Shown here piece after piece: positions 32,771 through 42,273 of a stretch of DNA of 64,000 bases; the first letter of the stretch is position 1; each line of letters begins with the position of its first letter. Source of the stretch: Deinococcus sp. Marseille-Q6407 (GTDB taxonomy: Bacteria; Deinococcota; Deinococci; Deinococcales; Deinococcaceae); contig NZ_CAMPFU010000001.1 in the NCBI RefSeq assembly GCF_946848805.1, forward strand, positions 212,001 to 276,000. The letters run 5' to 3'. The notes below the pieces were generated by a model. It was given only the letters and a program-made list of their open reading frames with translations. It searched no databases and had not been told where the DNA came from. The translations under genes were made by a program, and so were the position numbers.

Positions 32771-34008
32771 TTACTTGCCTCCCATGTAGCGCACGCGGTA
32801 AATCACGCCGCTCTGATCATCGGTGAACAGCAGGCTGCCGTCGGTGTAGGTGGCGACGCCGGCCAGCCGGCCGAACTGCTTCCAGGTGCCGTCTTCGGGG
32901 AACACGAAACCGGTCACGAAAGGCTCGATGCGTTCGGGCCGGTTCTGGCCATCAAAGACCACCCGCACGATCTCGTAGCCGCTGGGCTTCGAGCGGTTCC
33001 ATGAGCCGCGCATGGCCGCAAAAGCGTCATTGCGGTACTCGGCCGGGAACTGCTGGCCCCGGTAGAATTCCATGCCGATGGCGGCGGCGTGGGCGCCATA
33101 GTTCAGCACACTGCCGGCTGTTTGGGCACAGTAGTCCTGCTTGGTGATCAGCCCCGGAATCTGGCTGGAGTTGGTGTAGGGGTCGAGGTTCTTGGCGCCG
33201 TAGCAAAAGGGCCAGCCGTAGTTCTTGCCGCGCTCAATGCGGTTGAATTCCTCGGGCGGGATGTTGTCGCCGTGCCAGTCGGCGCCCTGGTCAAAGCCGT
33301 ACAGCGCGCCGGTGCCAGGCTGGAAATCGTAGCCGATGGTGTGGCGCAGGCCGCTGGCGTATACTTCGCGCCACTGGCCGTCGGGGCGCACCCGCAGAAT
33401 GCTGGCTTCCTCGGGGTTCTGGGTGGGGGCGTCGTTGTTGGTGGAGCCGAACGACACGTACAGGTAGCCATCCGGGCCCCAGCGCAGGCCACGGGCAGGG
33501 TGCTGGCCGGCGTCGGGGAAGCCGTCGGCAAACACCCGGGGCGCGCTCAGGCCGCCATTTTGCAGGATATCCATCACCCAGACGGTCTTTTCACCGACCG
33601 CGTACAGCTTGCCGTCCTTGACATCCAGGCCGTGAACCAGCTTCAGGTTCTTGGCGACCTGGCGGCGTTCCAGCCGGCTGAACTGGCCGTCACCGTTGCG
33701 GTCCTTGAGGTACCAGATATCGCCCTGCTGGCGGCGGGTCAGGTAGATGCTGCCGTCAGGCATCACGTGCAGCATGCGGGCGTTGCCCAGCTCGGTGGCC
33801 ATCACGCTGACCTGAAACCCGGCCGGCACCTTCAGCTGAGCGAGGCGCTCGGGGCTGTAGCCCAGCGGCACGGGTTCAAAGCGGGTCACTTCGGCGCTGA
33901 CGGCCGGTTCGGGAGCGGGTAGGGGGCGCGGCTGGGGCGCGCGTCCTGCTGGGCCAGGGCACTGCCGCCCAGCGCCAGCAGAGCGCCAAGAGTTAAAGCT
34001 TTATTCAT
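32771..34008 (-). pseudogene. PQQ-dependent sugar dehydrogenase-like protein, frame disrupted after the signal peptide
   Basis: The C-terminal frame encodes a glucose/sorbosone dehydrogenase-type six-bladed propeller: LPGY-like VPAGFQVSVMATELG, HGLDVKDGKLYAVGEK, HPARGLRWGPDGYLYVSFGS, PPEEFNRIERGKNYGWPFCY, FAAMRGSWNRSKPSGYEIVR. It lacks a usable signal. In another frame just upstream is MNKALTLGALLALGGSALAQ, a clear signal peptide that hits a stop at 33886. One extra C in a C-run between 33922 and 33937 would join them through a Pro-rich linker (RPLPAPEPAVSAEV) to give about 412 residues. GGAGG precedes the start; a GTG at 34011 is an alternative. It forms an operon with the SOD-propeller gene. 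Confidence 0.8.
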
Positions 34009-34070
34009 CACAGGAAAAGTCCTCCGGGGCCCAGTATTCCCGGTAAGCGCCATGAGCCAAGGCTGAAACA

Positions 34071-34090
34071 CCACTTTCTGAGAAAGGTGG
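34071..34090 (-). terminator. Hairpin downstream of mqnD
   Basis: CCACTTTC and GAAAGGTGG pair with one bulged base, about 30 nt past the mqnD stop. Confidence 0.4.
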
Positions 34091-34120
34091 CAGCGGAACT
34101 TAAAGCTGTGATCCCACTGC

Positions 34121-34981
<861 letters not shown>

Positions 34982-35106
34982 AAACCCAGGGTAGAGGAGA
35001 AGCGGCGGGCGGAATGCGGCGTGGTGAAGGTCGGCGGGGCCTTCAGCAAGTTGGCTGCCGGGGGTGTGTTGGGATTTCGTTGGAGTGCGGCGCCTAGGCT
35101 GGGCCC

Positions 35107-36042
35107 ATGATGCCTGCGACTTCCAAACTGCGCGGCGCCCTGGCCGCCCTGACCCTGCCTGCCCTGCTGGCGGCTTGTAACGGCGGTCCCCTGCCGGTGC
35201 CGGCCGCTCAGGGCCAGCCTCCGGTTTCTGTCTTGCAACCAGCTCCGAAACCAGCGCTCACCCCAGCCCCTACGCCCAGTCCAGCGCCCACACCTGCACC
35301 TGTTCCCACACCTAGCCCGGAACCTGTGCCCAGTCCGGCCCCTAGCCCAAGCCCGGCACCCGTACCGAGCCCAGCGCCCTCTCCAGAACCAGCCCCGACT
35401 CCTGCGCCTAGCCCAACACCCACGCCAGCTCCGGCTCCGGAACCAGCTCCTGCGCCAGCGCCCGCTCCGACTCCCGCGCCGGCACCCACACCGGCTCCAA
35501 CTCCCGCGCCTACGCCGAGCCCAGCACCCACACCGGCCCCTGCGCCAGCTCCCGGTGGCTACCTCTGGTATCCCGGTAGCGACCGCCCTGCCAGTGCCGA
35601 GGAACTGGAAGTCCTGCGGCTGACCAACGAGGTGCGCGCCCGGGGAGCCACCTGCGGCGCTACGGCCACTGAGCCGGCGACCGTCTTTCCCCCGGCTCCG
35701 GCGCTGGTCTGGAACGATCAGCTGACGCATGCTGCCCGCAACCACGTGCAGGACATGGCCACCCGCAACTATTTCGCCCATGTGACCCCTGAAGGCGTTT
35801 CACCCTCGGAACGGGTCACGCTGACCGGCTACCGGTGGCGGATGACCGGCGAGAACATTGCGGCCGGTTACCCCGACCCCGCCGCCGTGGTCGAAGGCTG
35901 GCTGAAAAGCCCCGGCCATTGCCGCAACCTGATGAACCCTGGCTACCGCGACCTGGGCGTGGGCCTCTTCCGCGACTCCGACTCCGCTGACAAATACGGC
36001 AGCTACTGGGCCCAGTCGTTCGGCACCCGGCAAGGTCAATAA
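35107..36042 (+). CDS. SCP/CAP-domain lipoprotein with long Pro-rich stalk
   Basis: The 311-residue protein has a signal peptide with lipobox LAAC (Cys24), then about 105 residues (45-149) of alternating Pro with Ala, Thr, Ser, Glu or Val, then a CAP domain: [94 protein letters not shown]. The CAP His/Glu residues are present. The stalk probably lifts the domain away from the membrane. TAGGCT is 6 nt before the ATG at 35107; the second ATG at 35110 is equally possible. Confidence 0.85.
   Translation: MMPATSKLRGALAALTLPALLAACNGGPLPVPAAQGQPPVSVLQPAPKPALTPAPTPSPAPTPAPVPTPSPEPVPSPAPSPSPAPVPSPAPSPEPAPTPAPSPTPTPAPAPEPAPAPAPAPTPAPAPTPAPTPAPTPSPAPTPAPAPAPGGYLWYPGSDRPASAEELEVLRLTNEVRARGATCGATATEPATVFPPAPALVWNDQLTHAARNHVQDMATRNYFAHVTPEGVSPSERVTLTGYRWRMTGENIAAGYPDPAAVVEGWLKSPGHCRNLMNPGYRDLGVGLFRDSDSADKYGSYWAQSFGTRQGQ
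35239..35553 (+). repeat. Pro-dipeptide coding repeat of the CAP lipoprotein stalk
   Basis: A degenerate six-base periodicity (CCx GCx / CCx ACx / CCx AGC) encodes about 50 X-Pro dipeptides. Synonymous codons vary, so it is not a recent perfect expansion. Confidence 0.7.
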
Positions 36043-36058
36043 CCCTGGTAGGGCTGAA

Positions 36059-36091
36059 GCAGACGGGGGCCGGGAATGCGGCCCCGTTTGC
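36059..36091 (+). terminator. Terminator hairpin between the CAP gene and vanW
   Basis: GCAGACGGGG pairs with CCCCGTTTGC through an inner GCCG/CGGC stem. It lies between convergent genes. Confidence 0.7.
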
Positions 36092-36107
36092 TTGTTGCTG
36101 GGCGTGC

Positions 36108-36920
36108 TCAGCTCTGCAGGCGTGCCTCGTCCACCTCGTACAGCACCCGGGCGTCGTTGAAGGTGATCAGGCGCTTGCTGACGGTGTTGCCGGTGCGGCG
36201 GTCAATCTGTGACTGGTAAAGCCGGTTGGTGCGGTAGACCTGCCCGTCACGGCGGTAAAAGCGGTGGTCTTCTTCCGACACCTTATAGGTGTACTGCGGC
36301 TCGCGGTTGACCCGCAGTTCGCCGTGCAGCGACACGTCGTCCAGCCACACGCTCAGGCAGAAGGTGTCGGGGGTGTCGTTGCGCAGCTGCAAATCCACGT
36401 AGTTGTAAAAGACGCTGGCGCCGCTGCCGAAGGGCAGCACCCGGCCTGAATCGGGAAACAGGTCCAGGCTGTGGTGGTGATGCTCGGTCACGGTCAGTGG
36501 CGAGTGCAGCGCCATCCAGTACAGCAGATTCGCCATCTGGCACAGGCCACCGCCCTGGCCTTCAACCGGCCGGCCATTCGAAATCAACATGCCGGTGGTA
36601 AAGCCGCGCCGGGCGCTGGGCCGGCCCACCTGCCCCCAGTAGCTCAGCGTTTGTCCCGGCGCGATACTGAGGCCGTCCAGCTGCTCGGCGGCGCGGCGCA
36701 GGTTCTGCACTTTCAGCTCCTGCAAGCGGGGATCGGCGTCGCCCAGCCGGCGGCGCAGCACGCTGTGATGTTTGTGAACCCGGAAGGGAAACAGCGCTGC
36801 TGGCGCGCGGGAAAGCTGGTAATCGGGCCGGCGGGTCTGGCGCTTTTTCAGGGCAATGCGGCTTTCCACCACGGCGGGCGCCAGGGCAGGAAAACGGCTG
36901 GTCAGGGCTTGACGGGGCAT
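36108..36920 (-). CDS. VanW family protein
   Basis: This 270-residue protein has the VanW core LSIAPGQTLSYWGQVGRPSA, RRGFTTGMLISNGRPVEGQG and GGLCQMANLLYWMALHSPL, followed by TEHHHHSLDLFPDSGRVLPF. VanW domains are cell-envelope-associated and of unknown biochemical function. No vancomycin resistance genes are nearby. No signal peptide is visible from this start. The ATG at 36920 is preferred over a TTG at 36956. Confidence 0.82.
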   Translation of the reverse strand: MPRQALTSRFPALAPAVVESRIALKKRQTRRPDYQLSRAPAALFPFRVHKHHSVLRRRLGDADPRLQELKVQNLRRAAEQLDGLSIAPGQTLSYWGQVGRPSARRGFTTGMLISNGRPVEGQGGGLCQMANLLYWMALHSPLTVTEHHHHSLDLFPDSGRVLPFGSGASVFYNYVDLQLRNDTPDTFCLSVWLDDVSLHGELRVNREPQYTYKVSEEDHRFYRRDGQVYRTNRLYQSQIDRRTGNTVSKRLITFNDARVLYEVDEARLQS

Positions 36921-37014
36921 GGCCCCATCCTGGCGCAGCGGCCCGGCACCCAGCAAGCAATTTTGCCTGGCCCTGCCAGGTGACTTTTTCCCGGAGGAAG
37001 GCCCGCAGGCCGGC

Positions 37015-37905
37015 TCAGTCCAGCGCGGCCCGGGCGGCCTCCGCGTCGCGGCCCAGCTGGGCTTTCAGTTCGTCCAGGCCGATGAATTTCTGCTCACCGC
37101 GCAGCCGGCCCACGAACTGCACCTGCAGCTCGCGGCCGTACAGGTCGCCCGTGAAATCGAACAGGTTCACCTCGAAGCGGCGTTCCTCGCCGCCCACGGT
37201 GGGCCGCACGCCGATGTTGGCCATGCCGCCCCAGCTGCCGCCCCGGTCGTCCTGCACCCGCACCGCGAAGACGCCGCGCGGCAGTGCTTTGCCGTCCGGC
37301 ACCTGAAGGTTGGCGGTGGGATAGCCGATGGTGCGGCCCAGCTGATCGCCCTGCACCACCACGCCCTGCGCCGCGTAAGGCCGGCCCAGCAGCCGCGCCG
37401 CGCCGGCCACGTCCCCTTCACGCAGATATTCCCGAATGCGGGTGCTCTTGATGTCCTCGCCGCTTACTCCGTGGATAGGCACCACCACGGTGTCGTGCGC
37501 CACGGCCCGCAGGTCGTCCACGCTGCCGGCCCGCGCCTTGCCAAAGTAAAAATCCTCACCCACCACGATGGCGCGGGGCCGCAGCAGCCGCAGGTCGTCC
37601 AGAAAAGCCGATTTGTCGCGGGCGGCGAACTCGCGGGTAAACGGCACCGCCACCGTCTCGTCGATGCCGTAGAGGGTCAGCAGGTCCAGTTTCTCGGGCA
37701 GGGTAGAGAGGTATTCCACGCCTTTCATCAGAACCTTGGTGGGCGGGTCGAAGGTGTAGACCACGCTGGGCACCCGGTATTCGCGGGCCTTGGCCTTCAG
37801 CTGCGCCAGCAGGGCCTGATGCCCCAGATGCACGCCGTCAAAGGACCCGATGGCGACCACCGTGTCGGTGTCGGGGCGCTGGTCGGGGGAGACATAGGTC
37901 TTCAC
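37015..37905 (-). CDS. ribF: Bifunctional riboflavin kinase / FAD synthetase
   Basis: This 296-residue protein has an N-terminal FMN adenylyltransferase domain (VVAIGSFDGVHLGHQALLAQ, VVYTFDPPTKVLM, IVVGEDFYFGKARAGSV, ISSTR-like IKSTRIREYLREGDV). The C-terminal riboflavin kinase domain has GRTIGYPTANLQVPDGKALP, GMANIGVRPTVGGEERRFEV and VQFVGRLRGEQKF. It makes FMN and FAD. Translation starts at GTG 37905, overlapping the NUDIX stop as GTGA, a coupled two-gene operon. Confidence 0.94.
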   Translation of the reverse strand: MKTYVSPDQRPDTDTVVAIGSFDGVHLGHQALLAQLKAKAREYRVPSVVYTFDPPTKVLMKGVEYLSTLPEKLDLLTLYGIDETVAVPFTREFAARDKSAFLDDLRLLRPRAIVVGEDFYFGKARAGSVDDLRAVAHDTVVVPIHGVSGEDIKSTRIREYLREGDVAGAARLLGRPYAAQGVVVQGDQLGRTIGYPTANLQVPDGKALPRGVFAVRVQDDRGGSWGGMANIGVRPTVGGEERRFEVNLFDFTGDLYGRELQVQFVGRLRGEQKFIGLDELKAQLGRDAEAARAALD

Positions 37906-38429
37906 TGCGGCCGGCCTTCTGGCGTCCGGCCGCCGAGCAGATTCATGGCGAACAGGGCGGCCGTGACGGTGGTGGCTGCCCCGGTCACGCTGCCGTCCCG
38001 CAGGCCGTCCAGAATCTCGGCGGGCCGGCGCCACACCACTTCGATGTCCTCGTCCTCGTCCATCGGCAGGCGCGACTCGCGCAGGTTGTCGGCCTGGAAG
38101 ATATACAGCAGTTCGTCGCTGAAGCCGGGGCTGCTGTAAAAGCGGGTCAGCAACGTCACGTCGGCGTCGAAGCCGGCTTCCTCCTGCAGTTCGCGCCGAG
38201 CGGCGGTCTCAGGGTCCTCGCCGGGGTCGATCAGTCCGGCCGGCACTTCTAGCGTGACGGCGTTCACCGCGCGGCGCTGCTGACGCACGCACAGCAGCTC
38301 GCCTTGCTCGTTCAGGACCAGCAGGGCCACGGCGCCCGCGTGCCGCACCACTTCCCACTTGCCCTCCAGGCGTTCCAGCCGCAGGATATGTCCGTCGTAG
38401 ATGGTTTCGGCCGTTTGGGAGTCGCTCAT
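37902..38429 (-). CDS. NUDIX hydrolase, ADP-ribose pyrophosphatase-like
   Basis: This 175-residue protein carries a complete Nudix box, GLIDPGEDPETAARRELQEE followed by AGF. VALLVLNEQGELLCVRQQRR and TRFYSSPGFSDELLYIFQA resemble ADP-ribose pyrophosphatases. Coupling to ribF suggests it could also hydrolyse FAD or a related dinucleotide, but this is inference. CACAAT (38437-38442, minus strand) is 7 nt before the ATG at 38429. Confidence 0.87.
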   Translation of the reverse strand: MSDSQTAETIYDGHILRLERLEGKWEVVRHAGAVALLVLNEQGELLCVRQQRRAVNAVTLEVPAGLIDPGEDPETAARRELQEEAGFDADVTLLTRFYSSPGFSDELLYIFQADNLRESRLPMDEDEDIEVVWRRPAEILDGLRDGSVTGAATTVTAALFAMNLLGGRTPEGRPQ

Positions 38430-38505
38430 GAGGTTTATTGTGCCAGAGCGCCCGGCTTCCCGCTCCCTGGCATTTCTCATTTGCTGTATCTCCCGTTGGC
38501 TTCGC

Positions 38506-39900
38506 TTACCAGGCCGCACCAAAGCGCAGGCCCCAGCGCCCGGCTCCGTCCAGCTCGCTGCTGAAAGTGTAGCTGCCGGCCGCGTAGCCCAGCCGCACGA
38601 ACGGCGCGCTTTGCCCGTCCCCGTGCCGGTAGCCAGCGCCCACCTGCCAGGGCCGCACAGCAGCGGGCGTGCCGCCGGGCAGCCAGTAGTTCACGCCCAC
38701 CTCGCTGGCCCCCGGTGTTTGGGCGGCGTATAGTTGCCAGTAGTCGGCCGGAATCAGGGTGGCACCCCAGGCCCAGCGCTCTTGCTCCTGCCCGGCGCCA
38801 GCGGCCAGCGGGTGCCAGCGGGCCCACAGCTCGCCGGAGCGGTTCAGGCTGAGGCTGCCGGCCAGCAGCGGCCCGGCCGAATCCCAGCCGCCGCCCACCG
38901 TGTAGGGAAAGCGGTGATACGCCACCCCGAAGCCCCGGTAGCGGCCGGCCTGGCTGCTGCGGTCGGCCAGATGCAGCACCCAGTCGCCCTGGTCGTTGCC
39001 GCCCCAGCGGGCAGCGAAGCGGGTTTCGCGCTCATGACCGCGCAGGCCCAGGCTGAGGCTGCCGTTGCCCAGCAGCTCATAGCCGGCCGGGTTCCAGTCC
39101 AGTGGGGCCGGCAGCGCCGGGGCGCCGGGGCTTTGCTCTAGCAGCAGCAGTAAGCCCGCGCCGGCCAGCAGCGGGGTGCGGCCGCCCACGCCGTAGCGGG
39201 CCCGTGCCCCCAGAAAAGCTCCGTCCCAGGGAGTCAGTGCCGGGGCCGACTGCGCCAGCGGGTCGCGCCGGGGCAGGTAGGGGCCGCCGGTCACGCCGCA
39301 GTTCAGGCCCTGGGCACGGGCGGTGCGGCGGGCGCGGGCGTCTTGCAGGTTGTAAGGATAGGCCACGCAGGTCACGCCGGCCGGAGGCTGCAGCTGCTGG
39401 GTCAGCCCCGCCGCCGACAGCCGGGACAGCGGCGCATGGCTCTGGGTGTGGTGCCCGGTTTCCCAGCCGGCCGCCCGCAGTTCCTCCAGCTGCGAGCGGG
39501 TCAGGTAGCCGGGCTGGCCGACTTGCTCCCAGATGACAAACACGGTGCCCGGCACGTCCAACTCGCGCAGCACCGGAAAGGCCTGCGCGTACACGCTCTG
39601 GCGGCCGTCGTCGAACTCCATCACCGCCACCCGTTCCTGTGGCCCGGCCTGTGCCGCCTGGCTGGCGGTCACGAAACGGTAGCCCAGGGCGCGCAGCCCC
39701 TGCACGCGCTGGCGCAGTTGCTGTGGCTGAATACTGAGGGTGGTTCCCCCGCTGGTGCCCACCTGATGGTAGGCCAGAATCACCGGCCGCGCGGCGCTGG
39801 CCTGCCCGGCGCTCAGCAGCGCCCAGGCGGCCAGCAGCCCAGACCAACGGGCGCGGCGGCCCGCTTTTTCCAGGCGTGAGCGGCGGGAAAACGAAATCAT
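38506..39900 (-). CDS. Polysaccharide deacetylase with C-terminal beta domain
   Basis: This 464-residue exported protein has a signal segment (GLLAAWALLSAGQASA). An NodB-type deacetylase domain follows (residues about 37-210): RPVILAYHQVGTSGG, VAVMEFDDGRQSVYAQAFPV with the metal Asp, and GWETGHHTQSHAPLSRL with the metal His pair. The last 200 residues are a beta-rich region with alternating aromatic/hydrophobic strands, ending GRWGLRFGAAW, like the C-terminus of outer-membrane barrels. The substrate is probably an envelope or biofilm polysaccharide. CACAAT lies 7 nt before the ATG at 39900, which argues against the ATG at 39909. Confidence 0.82.
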   Translation of the reverse strand: MISFSRRSRLEKAGRRARWSGLLAAWALLSAGQASAARPVILAYHQVGTSGGTTLSIQPQQLRQRVQGLRALGYRFVTASQAAQAGPQERVAVMEFDDGRQSVYAQAFPVLRELDVPGTVFVIWEQVGQPGYLTRSQLEELRAAGWETGHHTQSHAPLSRLSAAGLTQQLQPPAGVTCVAYPYNLQDARARRTARAQGLNCGVTGGPYLPRRDPLAQSAPALTPWDGAFLGARARYGVGGRTPLLAGAGLLLLLEQSPGAPALPAPLDWNPAGYELLGNGSLSLGLRGHERETRFAARWGGNDQGDWVLHLADRSSQAGRYRGFGVAYHRFPYTVGGGWDSAGPLLAGSLSLNRSGELWARWHPLAAGAGQEQERWAWGATLIPADYWQLYAAQTPGASEVGVNYWLPGGTPAAVRPWQVGAGYRHGDGQSAPFVRLGYAAGSYTFSSELDGAGRWGLRFGAAW

Positions 39901-39969
39901 GCGGCCCATTGTGTCAGAAGGGGAGGTTTGCTCCGTGAGCCAGTGCACCCTTCTGGCATACTCGGAGGC

Positions 39970-41109
39970 ATGTTGACCCGCGCTGATCTGGAAGCCCGCG
40001 AGGCGGCCACCCTGGCACCCTACGCCGCGCTGAGCGCCGAATCCGGCGGGCGCGAGTACCCCGAAGCCGAGAGCGAAGCCCGCACCGCTTTTGCCCGCGA
40101 CCGCGACCGGGTGCTGCACACCGGCGCCTTCCGGCGGCTGGAACACAAGACCCAGGTGTTCTTGAACGTGCGCGGCGACCACTACCGCACCCGGCTGACC
40201 CACACGCTGGAAGTGGCGCAGGTGGCCCGCTCGGCTGCGCTGCGCCTGGGCCTCAACGAAACCCTGGCCGAAGTGCAGGCCCTGGCACACGACCTGGGCC
40301 ACCCACCCTACGGCCACGCCGGCGAGCGGCTGCTGGACGGGCTGGTGCGCGCCCACGGTGAGGCCAGCGGCTTTGACCACAACCTTCAGGCGCGGCGCAC
40401 CGTGACGCAACTGGAAGACCGTTACCCGGACTTTCCGGGCCTGAACCTGACCCGCACCGTGCTGGACGGCCTGAACAAGCATGAGCGGGCCGGTCTGGGA
40501 CAGCCCACCCTGGAAGCCCAGCTGGTGGACGTGGCCGACGCCCTGGCCTACACTGCCCACGACCTGGAAGACGGTCTGCGCTCGGGCCTGCTGCTGGAAG
40601 GTGACCTGCTGGAGCTGGGGCTGTGGCGCGAACTGCTGGCCCGCACCGGACTGAGCGGCGTGAACCTCAGCAAGCGGGAGCGCCGCACCCTGCACCGTGA
40701 ACTGCTGGGCTTCCTGATCGGTGATCTGACAGCGGCCAGCGCTGCTGCCATCACGGCCAGTGGGGTGGGCAGCGTGGCGGACGTGCGCGCGCAGCCGGGG
40801 TATCTGATCTGTCACAGCCCTGCAGTGGCCGCGCTGCTGAGCGAGACCCGGCAGTTTCTGTTCGTCCATCTGTACCGGCACTGGCGGGTGGAAATGCAGG
40901 TGGCCCAGGCCGAGCAGATCCTGACCACCCTGTTTGAGGCGTACCTGTCCCGTCCGCAGATGCTGCCGCCAGCCTACGCCGCCCGGCTGGCCGGGGCCGG
41001 CGAGGTGCGAACTGTGTGCGACTTTCTCGCCGGCATGACCGACCGCTACGCCCTGGACATGTACGAGGAACTGACCCGGCCGGGCCTGGGCATGGGCTGG
41101 GCACGCTAG
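39970..41109 (+). CDS. dgt: Deoxyguanosinetriphosphate triphosphohydrolase-like HD protein
   Basis: The 379-residue product has the dNTPase HD motifs: FRRLEHKTQVFLNVRGDHYR, RLTHTLEVAQVARSAA (first His), VQALAHDLGHPPYGHAGERL (HD pair), and LVDVADALAYTAHDLEDGLR (final Asp). It hydrolyses dNTPs to deoxynucleosides and triphosphate, controlling dNTP pools. CATACT is 7 nt before the ATG at 39970. Its TAG stop is part of the CTAG at the edge of repeat copy B. Confidence 0.9.
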   Translation: MLTRADLEAREAATLAPYAALSAESGGREYPEAESEARTAFARDRDRVLHTGAFRRLEHKTQVFLNVRGDHYRTRLTHTLEVAQVARSAALRLGLNETLAEVQALAHDLGHPPYGHAGERLLDGLVRAHGEASGFDHNLQARRTVTQLEDRYPDFPGLNLTRTVLDGLNKHERAGLGQPTLEAQLVDVADALAYTAHDLEDGLRSGLLLEGDLLELGLWRELLARTGLSGVNLSKRERRTLHRELLGFLIGDLTAASAAAITASGVGSVADVRAQPGYLICHSPAVAALLSETRQFLFVHLYRHWRVEMQVAQAEQILTTLFEAYLSRPQMLPPAYAARLAGAGEVRTVCDFLAGMTDRYALDMYEELTRPGLGMGWAR

Positions 41110-41252
41110 AGCATTTGACAAAAAGGCGGCACCGCTTTTTGACGAACGAAGCGAGTGCAAACCAAAGAGCAGGACAGACTTGCAAAGCTGCGGAGCAGAG
41201 AATGGAGCGGGTGGCGGTGATGTGCTGGCGCACGGGTCATTCGGAGAACTGC
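41106..41252. repeat. Dispersed repeat copy B (about 147 bp)
   Basis: It is the inverted counterpart of 21365-21518; 41179-41211 is the 33-nt identical block. The CTAGAGCATTTGACAAAAAG edge gives the dgt stop codon. CAAAAAG (41119-41125) and CTTTTTG (41135-41141) form the same hairpin seen in copy A, though the bases beside the stem differ. It lies between dgt and the convergent channel gene. Confidence 0.8.
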
Positions 41253-41270
41253 TGCAGGGCGCCGGGGCCG

Positions 41271-42119
41271 TCACCCCGGCAGATTTTCCCCACAGCGCTT
41301 GCAAAAGTGTGCGTCGGTGTCGTGTTTGGCCAGGCCACACTGCGGGCAGACGCGGCCCTTACGCACCTCGCGGACTTCCTGCAGGCCCACCGTCACGATG
41401 CCGGTGGGCACCGCGATGATTGCGTAGCCCAGCAGCATGGCAACGGTCGCCAAGAACTTGCCGGCCGGCGTGCCGGGCGAGATGTCGCCGTAGCCCACCG
41501 TGGTCACCGTGACCACCGCCCAGTAGATGGCGGTGGGAATGGAGGTAAAGCCGTGTTCGGGGCCTTCGATCATGTACAGCAGCGTGCCGAACACGATCAC
41601 CAGTGTCAGCACCGAGATAAAAAACACCGTAATGCGTTCGCGGCTGGCCACCAGCGCCTCGCCCAGCAGCGCGGCCTGATCGGTGTAGCGGGCCAGTTTG
41701 AATACCCGAAATACCCGCAGCAGCCGCAGTGCCCGCACCACCAGCAGGTACTGGCTGCCCGGAAACAGCAGGCTGAGATAAGAAGGCAAGATGGTCAGCA
41801 GGTCCACTGCGCCGTAAAAGCTCATGGCGTAGCGCAGAGGCCGCCGCGCCCCCAGCAGCCGCCCCAGATAATCCAGCGTAAAGACGATGGTAAAGACCCA
41901 CTCGGCCCAGCGCAGCAGGGCATGCAGTTCGGCCGGCAGGCCCGCGATGCTTTCCAGCATCACCGCCAGCACCGAAGCCGCGATCATCACGATCACGATC
42001 TTGTCGTATAGCCGGGCCACCGGACTGTTCAGCCCGAAGATCATCCGCCCCAGCGCCCGCCGCCAGGGGGGCCGGCGGTCTACGAACGTGCTGGGCTGCG
42101 GGTCAGGGGCAGGAGACAT
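41271..42119 (-). CDS. Voltage-gated-like potassium channel with C-terminal zinc ribbon
   Basis: This 282-residue membrane protein has six segments: a voltage-sensor-like S1-S4 with the Arg-rich S4 VRALRLLRVFRVFKLARY, and a pore with selectivity filter TVTTVGYGDISPGTPAG (K+ type). After S6 comes a short cytoplasmic tail ending in a zinc ribbon, VCPQCGLAKHDTDAHFCKRC (CxxC-x12-CxxC). A K+-selective, voltage-responsive channel of KvAP type is likely; the ribbon may sense metal or redox state. TAAACT is 9 nt before the ATG. Confidence 0.87.
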   Translation of the reverse strand: MSPAPDPQPSTFVDRRPPWRRALGRMIFGLNSPVARLYDKIVIVMIAASVLAVMLESIAGLPAELHALLRWAEWVFTIVFTLDYLGRLLGARRPLRYAMSFYGAVDLLTILPSYLSLLFPGSQYLLVVRALRLLRVFRVFKLARYTDQAALLGEALVASRERITVFFISVLTLVIVFGTLLYMIEGPEHGFTSIPTAIYWAVVTVTTVGYGDISPGTPAGKFLATVAMLLGYAIIAVPTGIVTVGLQEVREVRKGRVCPQCGLAKHDTDAHFCKRCGENLPG

Positions 42120-42223
42120 GGCGCACCCAGTTTAGGCCGCGGGGGGACAGGGGCACAGTGGGCCGGGCCGGAGACTGAGGCCGGAGAGGCAGCAAGGACA
42201 GCAGGACAAGCCACGCCGCCCAC

Positions 42224-42250
42224 AAAAAAACCCCCGCACAGGCGGGGGTT
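42224..42250 (-). terminator. Intrinsic terminator of the DUF4384 gene
   Basis: On the minus strand AACCCCCGC pairs with GCGGGGGTT around a short loop, then seven T. Confidence 0.9.
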
Positions 42251-42273
42251 GGGGAGAGAAGAGACGGGGGACC

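Noticed and set aside
35208..35531. Gly/Ala-repeat protein on the minus strand
   Set aside because: It is the complement of the Pro-rich stalk coding repeat; the plus-strand frame continues into a recognisable CAP domain.
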